Source: Pelodera strongyloides
Lineage: Eukaryota > Nematoda > Chromadorea > Rhabditida > Rhabditidae
Length of the DNA: 64,000 nucleotides
Reading direction: 5' to 3'
Assembly: GCA_036852015.1 (NCBI GenBank)
Contig: JAANDG010000474.1
Span: 21,001-85,000, forward strand
Shown here: piece after piece, positions 33,770 to 45,800 of the stretch
Position numbering within the stretch: the first letter of the stretch is position 1
How the letters are laid out: each line of letters opens with the position of its first letter
Program-made: the position numbers and the translations under genes
The notes under the pieces: model-generated
Database searches by the model: none
The model's input: the letters and a program-made list of their open reading frames with translations, nothing else
Told to the model about the DNA's origin: nothing

Positions 33770-36700
33770 CTGTGTGATATTTTAATTTAAGCTCTCAACA
33801 TACGAATACGGTATGGCGCAACAAAATTTCAATTTAGACGCGTGTCGCGGCTTTATTGTACTGAATACTGTTACCCGCGTCATTTAAATTGGACGCGCCG
33901 TACCGTAACCGTATGCTGCGAGTTCATTTAAAGTAAAGGATGCGTAGCAGAACTCTTGCACTGAAGACTGTGACGCATGTTTTATAATTTGAAAGTAGGT
34001 GCGCCATATCGTGGCCGTATGTAGCGCACAGAGTTTTCAATTAAAGGCATGCGCCGCAGCATTCTTGCACTGACAGCATGACGAAGGTTTCAATTTAAAT
34101 TATGTGCGCCATATCGCTGCGGCAAGTAGCGACCACTACTTTAAATTTAAATGTGTGACATCTCCGTGCAATAATGCGCGACGCGCGCGCTTTTAATATA
34201 GACTTTCTCAAGATACGGATACGGTATGACGCAACAAAGTTTTGAGACACGTGCCATGGTTTTAGTGTACTGAATACTGTGACCCGCGTTCCATTTAAAT
34301 TGGACGCGCCGTACCGTAACCGTATGCTGCGAGTTCATTTAAAGTAAACGATGCTAGCAGAACTCTTGCACTGAAGTCTGTGACGCATGTTTTATAATTT
34401 GAAAGTAGGTGCGCCACATCGTGGCCGTATGTAGCGCACCGAGTTTTCAATTTAAGGATACGGTATGACGCAACAAAGTTTTGAGATGCGCCGCAGAACT
34501 TGCACTGAAGTCTGTGACGCATGTTTTATAATTTGAAATTAGGTGCGCCACATCGTGGCCGTATGTAGCGCACCGAATTTTCAATTTAAGGCGCGCGCCG
34601 CAGCATTCGTGCACTGGTACCGTGACGAACGTTTCAGTTTGAAATTAGGTGCGCCATATCGTTGCGGTACGTTGCGACCGCTGTTTTAAATTTAAATGGG
34701 TGACATTTCAGTGCAAGAATGCGCGACGCGCGCGCTTTTAATATAGACTTTCTCAAGATACGGATACGGTATGACGCAACAAAGTTTTGAGACACGTGCC
34801 ATGGTTTTAGTATGCTGAATACTGTGACCCGCGTTCCATTTAAATTGGACGCGCCGTACCGTAACCGTATGCTGCGAGTTCATTTAAAGTTAACGACGCT
34901 AGCAGAACTCTTGCACTGAAGTCTGTGACGCATGTTTTATAATTTGAAAGTAGGTGCGCCACATCGTGGCCGTATGTAGCGCACCGAGTTTTCAATTTAA
35001 GGCGTGCGCCGCAGCATTCTTGCACTGACAACATGACGAAGGTTTCAATTTAAATTATGTGCGCCATATCGCTGCGGCAAGTAGCGACCACTACTTTAAA
35101 TTTAAATATGTGACATTTCAGTGCAATAATGCGCGGCGCGCGCACTTTTAATATAGACTTTCTCAAGATACGGATACGGTATGACGCAACAAAGTTTTGA
35201 GACACGTGCCATGGTTTTAGTGTACTGAATACTGTGACCCGCGTTCCATTTAAATTGGACGCGCCGTACCGTAACCGTATGCTGCGAGTTCATTTAAAGT
35301 AAACGATGCTAGCAGAACTCTTGCACTGAAGTCTGTGACGCATGTTTTATAATTTGAAAGTAGGTGCGCCACATCGTGGCCGTATGTAGCGCACCGAGTT
35401 TTCAATTTAAGGATACGGTATGACGCAACAAAGTTTTGAGATGCGCCGCAGAACTTGCACTGAAGTCTGTGACGCATGTTTTATAATTTGAAATTAGGTG
35501 CGCCACATCGTGGCCGTATGTAGCGCACCGAATTTTCAATTTAAGGCGCGCGCCGCAGCATTCGTGCACTGGTACCGTGACGAACGTTTCAGTTTGAAAT
35601 TAGGTGCGCCATATCGTTGCGGTACGTTGCGACCGCTGTTTTAAATTTAAGTGGGTGACATTTCAGTGCAAGAATGCGCGACGCGCGCGCTTTTAATATA
35701 GACTTTCTCAAGATACGGATACGGTATGACGCAACAAAGTTTTGAGACACGTGCCATGGTTTTAGTATGCTGAATACTGTGACCCGCGTTCCATTTAAAT
35801 TGGACGCGCCGTACCGTAACCGTATGCTGCGAGTTCATTTAAAGTTAACGACGCTAGCAGAACTCTTGCACTGAAGTCTGTGACGCATGTTTTATAATTT
35901 GAAAGTAGGTGCGCCACATCGTGGCCGTATGTAGCGCACCGAGTTTTCAATTTAAGGCGTGCGCCGCAGCATTCTTGCACTGACAACATGACGAAGGTTT
36001 CAATTTAAATTATGTGCGCCATATCGCTGCGGCAAGTAGCGACCACTACTTTAAATTTAAATATGTGACATTTCAGTGCAATAATGCGCGGCGCGCGCAC
36101 TTTTAATATAGACTTTCTCAAGATACGGATACGGTATGACGCAACAAAGTTTTGAGACACGTGCCATGGTTTTAGTGTACTGAATACTGTGACCCGCGTT
36201 CCATTTATATTGGACGCGCCGTACCGTAACCGTATGCTGAGAGTTCATTTAAAGTAAACGATGCTAGCAGAACTCTTGCACTGAAGTCTGTGACTGTTTT
36301 ATAATTTGAAGGTAGGTGCGCCACATCGTGGCCGTATGTAGCGCACCGAATTTTCAATTTAAGGCGCGCGCCGCAGCATTCGTGCACTGGTACCGTGACG
36401 AACGTTTCAATTTGAAATTAGGTGCGCCATATCGTTGCGGTACGTTGCGACCGCTGTTTTAAATTTAAAGGGACAGGCCCATCAAAGTAAACCTATATTT
36501 ACGATATGTTCATAGTGACTATCAAGCATTTTTATTACAATATATACAAACTAAATTTCACATTTATTTGCCATGGAAAACTTTTTTCCGATGCGCTCGC
36601 TTAAATGTATACCGTAAAGCCGCAAATATCCTTGTCGTCAATGCAAATTTATCGTGAAATCATAATGCGATTAAAATTTGCATATATAACTTTGAAATCT

Positions 36701-37640
36701 GCAGTTTTATGGTATACATATGCGTTGACTGCATTGGAAAAAAGTTTTCCAGGGCGAATAATGGTGAAATTTAGTTTGTATATATTGTAATAAAAATGCT
36801 TGATAGTCATTATGATTATGAACGTATCGTAAATATAGGTTTATTTTGATGGGCCTGTCCCTTTAAATGGGTGACATTTCAGTGCAAGAATGCGCGGCGC
36901 GCTCTTTTAATTTAAAATGTATTTCCTCAACATACGGATACGGTATGGCGCAACAAAGTTTTAATTGAGACGCGTGTCGCAGCATATTGCACTGAATACT
37001 GTGACCCGCGTTCCAATTTAAATTAGACGCGCCATACCGTAGCCCTACAGGTACATCTAAATTAAACGATGCGTCGCAGAACTCTTGCACTGAAGTCTGT
37101 GACGCACGTTTTGTAATTTAAACTTAGTTGCGCCACATCGGGGCCGTATGTTGCGCACCTAATTTTCAATAAACGGTGCGTCGCAACATTCTTGCACTGA
37201 CTCTATGACTAACGTTTCAATTTAAAATTATGTGCGCCATATCGTTGCTACCTCTATTTTAAATTTAAATGTGTGATAGTTCAGTGCAAGAATGCGCAGC
37301 GCCCGCTTTTATGTAAAATAGACTTTCTCAACATACGGATACGGTATGGCGCAAGTTTTAATTTAAACGAGTGCCGCAGCATCATTCCACTGAATACTGT
37401 GAACCGCGCTCCAATTTAAATTAGACCCGCCGTACCGTAGCCCTGCAGGTACGTACCGTAACCGTATGCTGCGAGTTCATTTAAATTAAACGCTGCGTCG
37501 CAGAACTCTTGCACTGCTGTCTGTGGCGCATGTTTTACAATTTAAAATTAAGTGCGCCACACCGTGGCCGCATGTTGCAGTTAAACGGTGCGTCGCAGCG
37601 TTCGTGAACTGATAATGCGCGGTGTCAAAAAGAATGTGGC
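33770..37640. repeat. complex satellite with 955-bp higher-order repeat
   Basis: Sub-blocks contain TACGGATACGGTATG, GACGCGCCGTACCGTAACCG, ACTCTTGCACTGAAGTCTGT and GGTGCGCCACATCGTGGCC. The same minus-strand frame starts at 34147, 34692, 35102, 35647 and 36057, spacings 545, 410, 545, 410, so the period is 955 bp. Copies outside the central array (33.8-34.1, 36.9-37.6 kb) are more diverged. Half-length inverted blocks and ATTTAAAT palindromes recur. A MITE has inserted at 36468-36863. The frames are repeat-borne. Confidence 0.9.
36468..36863. mobile_element. palindromic MITE, family A copy 2, inserted in satellite
   Basis: A 396-bp, nearly full-length palindrome. Ends are AAGGGACAGGCCCATCAAA and the inverse; the arms pair through TATATTTACGATA, AGTGACTATCAAGC and TATATACAAACTAAATTTCA. 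The satellite sequence reads TTTAAATTTAAATGGGTG in intact copies, so the empty site can be reconstructed and the insertion duplicated TA. Confidence 0.9.
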
Positions 37641-39430
37641 ACGATGTCTTTGATGTATGAGAGTACAAAAGGCGGAGCTTAAAGGGATCCCGGAGGCCTG
37701 GGTACTTTAACGATGCTTTATACTAATTTTCCACCTTTGATTTTTGTAGACGTGTAGACTGTAGAACATACAGTATAGGCCGTGACCAGGGTTTTTTCTG
37801 AATGCAAGCACTGAAACACTTCCTCTTTTCGTTCCGGTTTATCTTCATCTTTTGAGAACTGATTTATTGGCAACTCCATTGCTTTTTTTGGGATCGGTCG
37901 CACCGCTTTTCATAAATCACGTTTTCTTCTACTTCTAGTGGTCTAGTTCACTAACAAATAATAAATCAACAAAGGTTAAAAAAAATAGGTCGTTTCAGCG
38001 GGGGTTACGATACACACTAGCTGTAGTAAGATCATCTCCATATCAATCACAATTTAAACTCATAGCCATGGCCTACGACTACAGTATCTGCGGCTGCTAT
38101 CCACGTACTTCAGTAAGTCCCAATTTATCAAAGTACTTATTGTGGCATTCGTACATATATTTTGGCATGTTTAATTTAGCAATTCCATTATTTGAGTTAA
38201 CAAAGAAAGGTGTTACCATTGGTTATGAGGTTTTTTTTCCGACCTATTTCCACTCTAGATGATAGTGTGTCAACAGTCGAACTTATTATAATTTTATTAT
38301 ATTGATTAATACTAGAAGACCAATAAAGAAATATGTAAAGCAAAATTAATAAGCAAATAATCGAATTCAGGTTCAAACTGATATGCATCAATGATAAAGA
38401 TTAGTAGGAAAAGATTCAAAAACAGAAAAATTCCAAACAAAAAAAAAATCAAAAAAACACCGTAATCTCGCATGAGACCAATCAAAAGACGTAATGGAAG
38501 AATATGGCAAATATATTAAACTTTCGTAATATAACACCTAGAACTAAACTCAAGTAGGATTAACTATTTGACTATGCCAACTTAAAACTTTTTCACGTTC
38601 ACCAATCAATAACAAAGCAACGCTAACTACTTAAATTACAAATTTAAAATAGATATAAAAGATCTTGTCATAATTTGAACGGTTGTGGCAAGAAAATAAT
38701 GATATCTAGGGAACAAAAAAAAACAAGTTACACCGATTGAAAACAATAGCAAGTTATGATATAATTTCTCAATTTAAACAAGATTATCTAGAATTACACT
38801 TTACAAAACAGCAAGTTCTTACTAATAAACAAATATTTCTACCCGAAACATTTTCAAGGGAAAGTATACATTGTGTCAGTTTCTTTCACTTTCAAGTTTC
38901 AGGAAACACCTTCCCTTGCAAAATATTTCAAACGTGCATATGACCGAATAAGATAAAGCTTAATTACTATAAATTTGGCCGCATTCGTATGCCGCGATGA
39001 CAGTCAATTACAGTAGACAATGACAAGAAGTAGGTAACTAAAGCAAGTTTCGTAAGAAAACGTTCACCTAAAAATCACTGGAAAAGAGTAAAGCCTTCGC
39101 ACATAAAACGTATAACATAACTCAACTACTACACAACTAATAAAAAGGATACCAAACAGCACTTCTAGCTACGTCAGCTTGGTAACTTTCTCCGGAGAAA
39201 CAACTCAACCTGGGACACGGGACTGCAATGGGCAAAATATCGTGATATGGTTTGTAAACCAAAGAATCAATGAAAAACTACATGTAAACGATCCAACATA
39301 ACTTAAGAAACAAAAAGAAGACAATATACAATAAAAGCTCTCATAAAGCAGCAAATTAAATAGAAAAGAACCTCTGTGAGATGAACGGAAATAAAAAACG
39401 ACGCCAGTCGTACTGTTGTACAGATCTGTC
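37641..39430. other. AT-rich spacer with one weak short-exon candidate
   Basis: Between the satellite and the 3' end of the TRA-1/GLI gene. On the plus strand an ATG in good context at 38068 opens 15 codons (MAYDYSICGCYPRTS) ending exactly at a GTAAGT donor. A TTCAG acceptor near 38371 would add only a few codons. There is no other support. Confidence 0.3.
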
Positions 39431-39439
39431 CATCTCCTC

Positions 39440-39829
39440 CTATTGCCGTTGCTGCCCATTTTCACTAAAATACCAATAAATAAGAATAACATCGGACTCA
39501 CAAAACGAATACTCTTCTCAATTTAAAGTTACGAAAGGAAGACATAACACACATTCTTTCTTCTTTCGTATTAAGCATTTACTCGTTGCCGCCAGAGTGA
39601 TGATTCCTCGCCACATGTCAACGGCTTAAATGAGTCGCAGCAAAGAAACTCACTTCTGCTGTGCCGCAACATCTCCCGCAGCAAGATCTCCTTCTTGTGG
39701 CGGAACTTGTGATAAACTGCGGCGTCTCGGCTGCGGACGCGAGTGCGCCAGTTCACAGACACTATCATCGCAGACCACATTAAAGTCTCCCGCTGCGATG
39801 CGACGCATCAAGTTGTTGCGCATCGGCAT
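39440..39829 (-). CDS. tra-1: tra-1 exons 24-25 (C-terminus)
   Basis: Exon 24 is 39654-39829 ([20 protein letters not shown] to GDVAAQQ). Its end AA|GTGAGT can be a splice donor to exon 25 (39440-39464), which adds ENGQQRQ and a TAG after a GTATTTTAG acceptor. Read through without splicing, the same bases give an immediate TGA (39650-39652). The two forms differ by only a few residues. The splice version is favoured by the strong donor. Confidence 0.7.
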
Positions 39830-42800
39830 CTAAATTGAAAAACAATAAGTGTTTCTAACCAAGCCTCACAATCTACATAAAACATCTTCACTCTCACTAT
39901 ACTAATCTCCCTCTTACTCATGCTATTTCTCCCTTTCCCTGCCACCCACCCTCTCTCCATCTGTCCCCCCGCCCCCAATTCCAAAGTTCGGGACCACACA
40001 ATCTAAGAATATGTTCCCCTACCTGTTCCGCATCCGTATCATTCATTGAGATTCGTTCGAGCGACTGGACGACGCCTCTCAAACACGTTTGTCCCAAATC
40101 GGGAAGGGTCTGCAACAATAGAGGAGTTACCCCAAATATTGACATATTGTTTATTGAGCATAAGTATCAAAAATCGAAACACGCACAATCAAATTGATAT
40201 AGCAAATTGCAAATGCAGCGGCTATATTCCCAACAAACGAACACTATTTAGATCGCACCGCGTGAGTAGCTGGGCCTCTCAAACGACCCAAGTATGTGTG
40301 TATGCTTTTCTCTTTCTTCTTAATTATATTATATGTGTTGTATCTTTTTATCTTTTTATCGAATTCAATAAGGAGTTAATATATATATATATATATATAA
40401 ATTATTAGAATAAATACGTGAAACAATTACAATTCTAAATTCTAATGCTCACCGTATTCTTCTCGCTCTCTTTCAATATATATTCTTCAACACTCTGAGG
40501 GATCTGCGCCTGAAACCGTTGAAAATTCACTACAAAACTTTAAATCACATCACAAGTTCACAAAGTTGTACCGTACCATGCTACGTAACTCCCGCCCTCT
40601 TTACGCAAATGCTCTCATGTTGTACCCGTGCAAAGATAGACAATTATTGATTGACCAACATATGATTTGCATGAATTAACATTAAGTATCCTTACCGTCA
40701 GCTCGCACTGCTCTATTCCCGACGGTAGGATGAGTTCCTCAGCCACTGCTATCGGAACACCACAGTCATCAACCGAAGTACAGTAGTTGAGGTCTCGGTG
40801 AGGAGAGAGACGAGCGAATCTGAATGGAGAAGCCTAAGACACAAGGTCAAAATGAACAAGGACGGATATAAACGACAAAACAAACTACAGACTACAAACG
40901 ACAATGTGCATGAAAATTCCCCTATCGGATTAGTTACGCAGAATAAACAACGTGCTAAGCAATTCTTTATTATTCAAATAAGCCAACCTTGCATCATAAT
41001 TCGTTCGTCGTTCTTGCTGCGTCTCCTCGAATACTCCATGTTCTCCAATGACTGGGTCCATTGCTGGTATCGATTGAACCGTGTTCAGTCCATTAATTAC
41101 ATAGCTCATCTCTTCTGGAGGGGCGAGAGGGGCACGACTGAAGAATAGAGATTATGAAGGGATACGTAAACTATCTAGAGCATAAATCCATATTCGTAAA
41201 CTTGGCGGAAAAGACAGACATATGGTAGAAAAAAAACGACGGTCGAAAGAAATTAGCTACATGATTCCAATAAAAACACATTAAAGCGAAACACCGGCCG
41301 GTATTTGGCATTTGAAATGCATTGTGGGCAACTGCATTCTGATATATTTATGCTAAATTGCTCGATGTTTTATTCTAATTTATGTTCATTTGCATAAGCT
41401 GTATAAGAATGATGGTCTACTCAATGTGCTTCAGATACCGGCCGTATTTCGCTTTAACAAACGCAAATAGCGAACTCACCCATAGTCTCCCAGAGATGTG
41501 AGTGACATCCTCGATTGGTTTGTGGACAAAGACGTCACGGAGCCCGTTCTAAAATAAGACAACTAGAATAAAATACGAAAAAGGGTACCCACTTAACAAG
41601 CGTTAAAGACAATTGCGACTCATTGCATGCGTTCCGTGTCCTACGCCAACACCGCCCTTGCACCTACACTGCCTACACATGTGTGTGTCAGTCTGTGACT
41701 TCGTAATGCCGTAATTCAAGCGTGCGCTTCACAAACCACGTGTCATACCGCTTGAAAGTAATTAAGCATAAAAAAAACCAATGCTGACCTTCCATGTGAG
41801 TTCAACGCATAATCGTCCGAATCGGATATGACCTGTTCGAATTCATTCTCCGGCACGTAGTATGCATCCGTCTCATCGTAGTCAAACCGATTCTGAATCG
41901 GTCCAAGAAGAGACCCATGACGAAGCACTTCGTGATGCTAAAATTATTGTAAACTTTCATGAAAGTTGAGAAACCAAATAATATCGGCCTTTTCTTTCAC
42001 AAGCCAACTTATCGCACAGCAGATTATACATGCCTAAAACCCAATAACATAACCATTTTTCCCAAAAACACTAAATCATCCTCTTGCCAAAAAAAAACTC
42101 GATTGCAATTTCCATTAAGTTTCACATTCAACAACTACATGTTTCAACGGGTTATGAAGAGTTCACGATATACGGCCCAAGATTGAACATCACATTGTTA
42201 GGGCATCCATGTTACGCACAAACCTTATAGAAAGTATCTGACCGAAACAATTAGCATACGAATCTCACTTACCATAATCGGATTCGCAAATTGTGGGGCA
42301 GCACTATGCGTACTGTTCTCCTGATGATATTCCCCATCCTCAACATCTGCCGTGTAACCGTGCGAGTCTAAAATAGAACTTTGAATAAACAATAAACATT
42401 TAAAAATTGTGTTTATTGTCTTTCAGCGCAATCCCAATATGTGGCAACAATATCAGAATGACGGTACAGTATCAAAGGGAACCATACAATTATTAACCTG
42501 AACACGCTTTAACATTACATACGAATTCTAAAATACACCACATCACTCTACATATACGTCGTCGTCGTCGGACTAAACATTAATAAAAGTACAAAAGCAC
42601 GCACATAAAGTGGATCGATGATAGGCCACAGGGTGCATGAGAACTGTTCCGTCCTGTGCCATTTCCCGCATCAAATACGCATCCTCTTCATCATAAACAA
42701 CATCCTGAAATTGAAATATGCAAATGCTGCGTATATTCCTAGTTAGCAGTCATAGCTCAGGAGTCTATAGACGGGACCAGTGTACATGGACAAAAACTAG

Positions 42801-45800
42801 CCAGGTAATCAAAGTTTTTTTTCTTTTTTTATTTATATGTGTCTTTTATGGATTGCTACTGGGCGAACACACTTCCATTGAAATGCCTATGCCAGTTAAA
42901 CCCATTGCGTAGCAAATTGGATCGCACAGTCAATTCACTTTCACACGTGTCACAGTTATAAATGCAAGTATTGCGCCTGGGTCGTTCGGTGAATTTAGCC
43001 GCTGACGTAACCCTGGGTCTGTGCACGCTTATGTGTGTTAGTGACGATAGTGTCCAGCTGCCGGGTTTACAGTGCTCGGCTAACTACCTTTGTTCGATGC
43101 CCCAGCATTTCCGCTTACCTTTACACATGTACCTTATGTCCCTTATTACCGTTTTTCTGTCTTAACTGTATTTATTGTCTTTATTATGTATGTTTGTGCG
43201 CACCTTTGTAGTGTAATAAATTATTATTATTATTCCTCAGCTTTTGCCACTTACCAATCAAAGTATGTTTGACTGTGCTATTGCCCCAAATGGCATGCAA
43301 CATGACCATTTATTCACCCCAACATGAGTATCGTCTCTTAGAAGGAATACAGAAAACTAAGCAATAACTCGATTAAAAAAGACCCACCGGTGACATGGGA
43401 TTCGAATTCGAACGCCGTTTATAGAAGTTATCACGGCCGTCCTGACGAGGAACAAGTCGCATACGCTAAACAATCAGATAGTGAGATCATTATGAAACAA
43501 TATTAGGTTCGATGACCTATTCACTATCCTACCATTATCACTGCGACTGTGACTCTAAAACAAAGAACTCTCCTCCTTTCTCCTGTTCTTAGGCTTAGGC
43601 TACACCATCCAGTACTCAAAATTACAATCAAGCACTTTTTTTCTATGTAAGAGTCGATATGTTTCACTTTATTAGTAAAGCCCACGGCTGTTAGCATGCA
43701 AACGATGCGAACGTAGCAAAGAACTGAAGTATGTCAAATACATGCACTCACCTGCGTAGAAGATGAATATGCGAGGCCTCCAGGTGCATCAAAGATTCCT
43801 GCAAACAAATTAATTCTAAATCATAGTCATAAAGACCCTTTATACTTCACACTAAGGATGTCCATTTTTCAACAGTGAACTCCAGCCCCTTTCCCTTTGA
43901 TATTTAATGTACGAACCCACTATCTCAGTACCAGCAGTCCCATAAACTTACACTTATCATCAACCACAAACAACAAATCGTCTTCTGAAACTAAAAAAAA
44001 CACTCACTGGCTTCCAGGATCTTCGCAATGGTGTAGTCGGGTTTAGACGTCGGTGGTGAGTTATTGGCAGGGTTTGATCCCTGTGCTCCTCCACCAACAA
44101 TACCAGGCACTGAGCTCGTCTGTCCATTCTGCGCAGACATACCAAGACCACCATCTCCGGGCTTGTTCTCACTGTCCTGAAAAGAAGCACTTTAAAGGGA
44201 AAGTCATATCAGGGCATAAACCTCGCCGGTGAGTCCGGAGGTGGTTCGCGAAATTTTCTGTTTGTGATGCGTTTCCAATAAAAACCTCGTACCACCTCCG
44301 GGCTTCCCATACCTTCTATGCTAATTCCGGAGGTGGTTCATCCATGAGCCCTCTAAATTTATGCAATATTCTAATTCCGGTGGTGGTTCGCCGGTGAGCT
44401 CGTCGGGCTTAGGCTATGCATGTAACCACCATTGCCACAGCATGTACTCTCGGTGCATGTCAACAACTTAGTGTTTCAATTCTTCATTATATCACGTAAA
44501 CTCATACAATAAACTTATTCGAACTTAGTTGCACCGATGAAGAGCCAATATACTTTACAAAGCTTTACACTGCAAAAAGACACCCCACATTTCGTGTGCG
44601 TTGCGTGTGGTCGGAGACCAGTGGCTAAACCATTAAACCATACAGCATAGCATTAACATACCCCCATTTCGCCAATGTGCTTTAGAATTGCCGACGCTTC
44701 GCACTTCTTATTCTGTTTGTTAAACTTGTTACGGCGTCCCGGATGGAGTCTCTTGTTCTTTCGAGCTTCATAAGCGTCATCACCGTGCACCTGGAAAACA
44801 AAAATTCAATATTCATCAGAACGCAGATTTACATACGTACATACTGTTACTACCAAATACGTTCATCATAGGACATTCATCATTAAAGCGAAATAGCGGC
44901 CGCTTTTTGAAACGCATCATGGACAACTGAATTCTTACGCATTTATGTCGTTACTCGAATTTAGCTCGATTTTTTATTCTAATTTATGTTCATTTGCGTA
45001 AGCTGCATAAGAATGCCCGTGTACTCGGTGTTTGAAAAACCGGCCGGTATTTCGCTTTAATCCGAGGCCGAGACCGGCTACAGCACGCTATTTAGAATAA
45101 CAAACCAAAACTAAGCATTGGAAAACTTTAAATATAAAGAGTGAGGAGCCGCAAATGGGTTAATGAAATTCAAAATTGTCCCCTACCGTCTTGATATGCT
45201 TGCGCAAGCTTGAAGGATCAGTGTAACACTTGTCACAATCTCCAATCGAGCACAGATAGGGCTTCTGAAATGAGAACTATACACATCCCACACTACACTA
45301 CACCATACTGTATGAATATACCATTACTATTTTAGGGTATGAATAACATTCACTGATCCTACGCGAATTAGGCAGCCAAGTGTTAGAGGTTATGCAATAA
45401 AACAAGATCTCACCTCGCTGGAATGAGTTCGATTCTGGTGCTTGGCACGGTCACTCGCATTACTGAATGCCTGAAATGCATAGCATAAGAGTCGAACTTT
45501 TGGTTGTTGATAGATCCCAACCCCGCGCCTCAGTAAATTAGGTCCGCATCTCAAAATTTTGGGGAGGTGATTTAGACTAATTTGCATATAATGCATAACG
45601 GATCGGGAGGTGATTTACGCTAATTTGCATATAATGATTACGGATCGGGGGTGATTTAGACTCATTTGCATATAACGCATTACGGATCGGGAGGTGATCG
45701 TCCGCATTTGGCGGGGGGTTTGTTGATATTTTGACAGTTCTGAACAAGTTTTGACATATGCCCTTACTTAGTCATTCTTACTTACACTCTGGTCAGACGT

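Noticed and set aside
34147..37090. Series of 60-75 codon minus-strand frames in the 34-37 kb array
   Set aside because: Same frame repeated with the 955-bp unit; no domain and no splice context.
30740..37640. CRISPR-like regular repeats
   Set aside because: Units are contiguous satellites without unique spacers, in a eukaryotic context with spliced genes.
38068..38112. Short plus-strand first exon (MAYDYSICGCYPRTS) before GTAAGT
   Set aside because: Only 15 codons, with no convincing continuation; noted in the spacer entry but not called as a gene.
43380..43460. tRNA-like B-box (GTTCGAATTCGAATCCC, minus strand)
   Set aside because: No A-box at the right spacing and no acceptor pairing.
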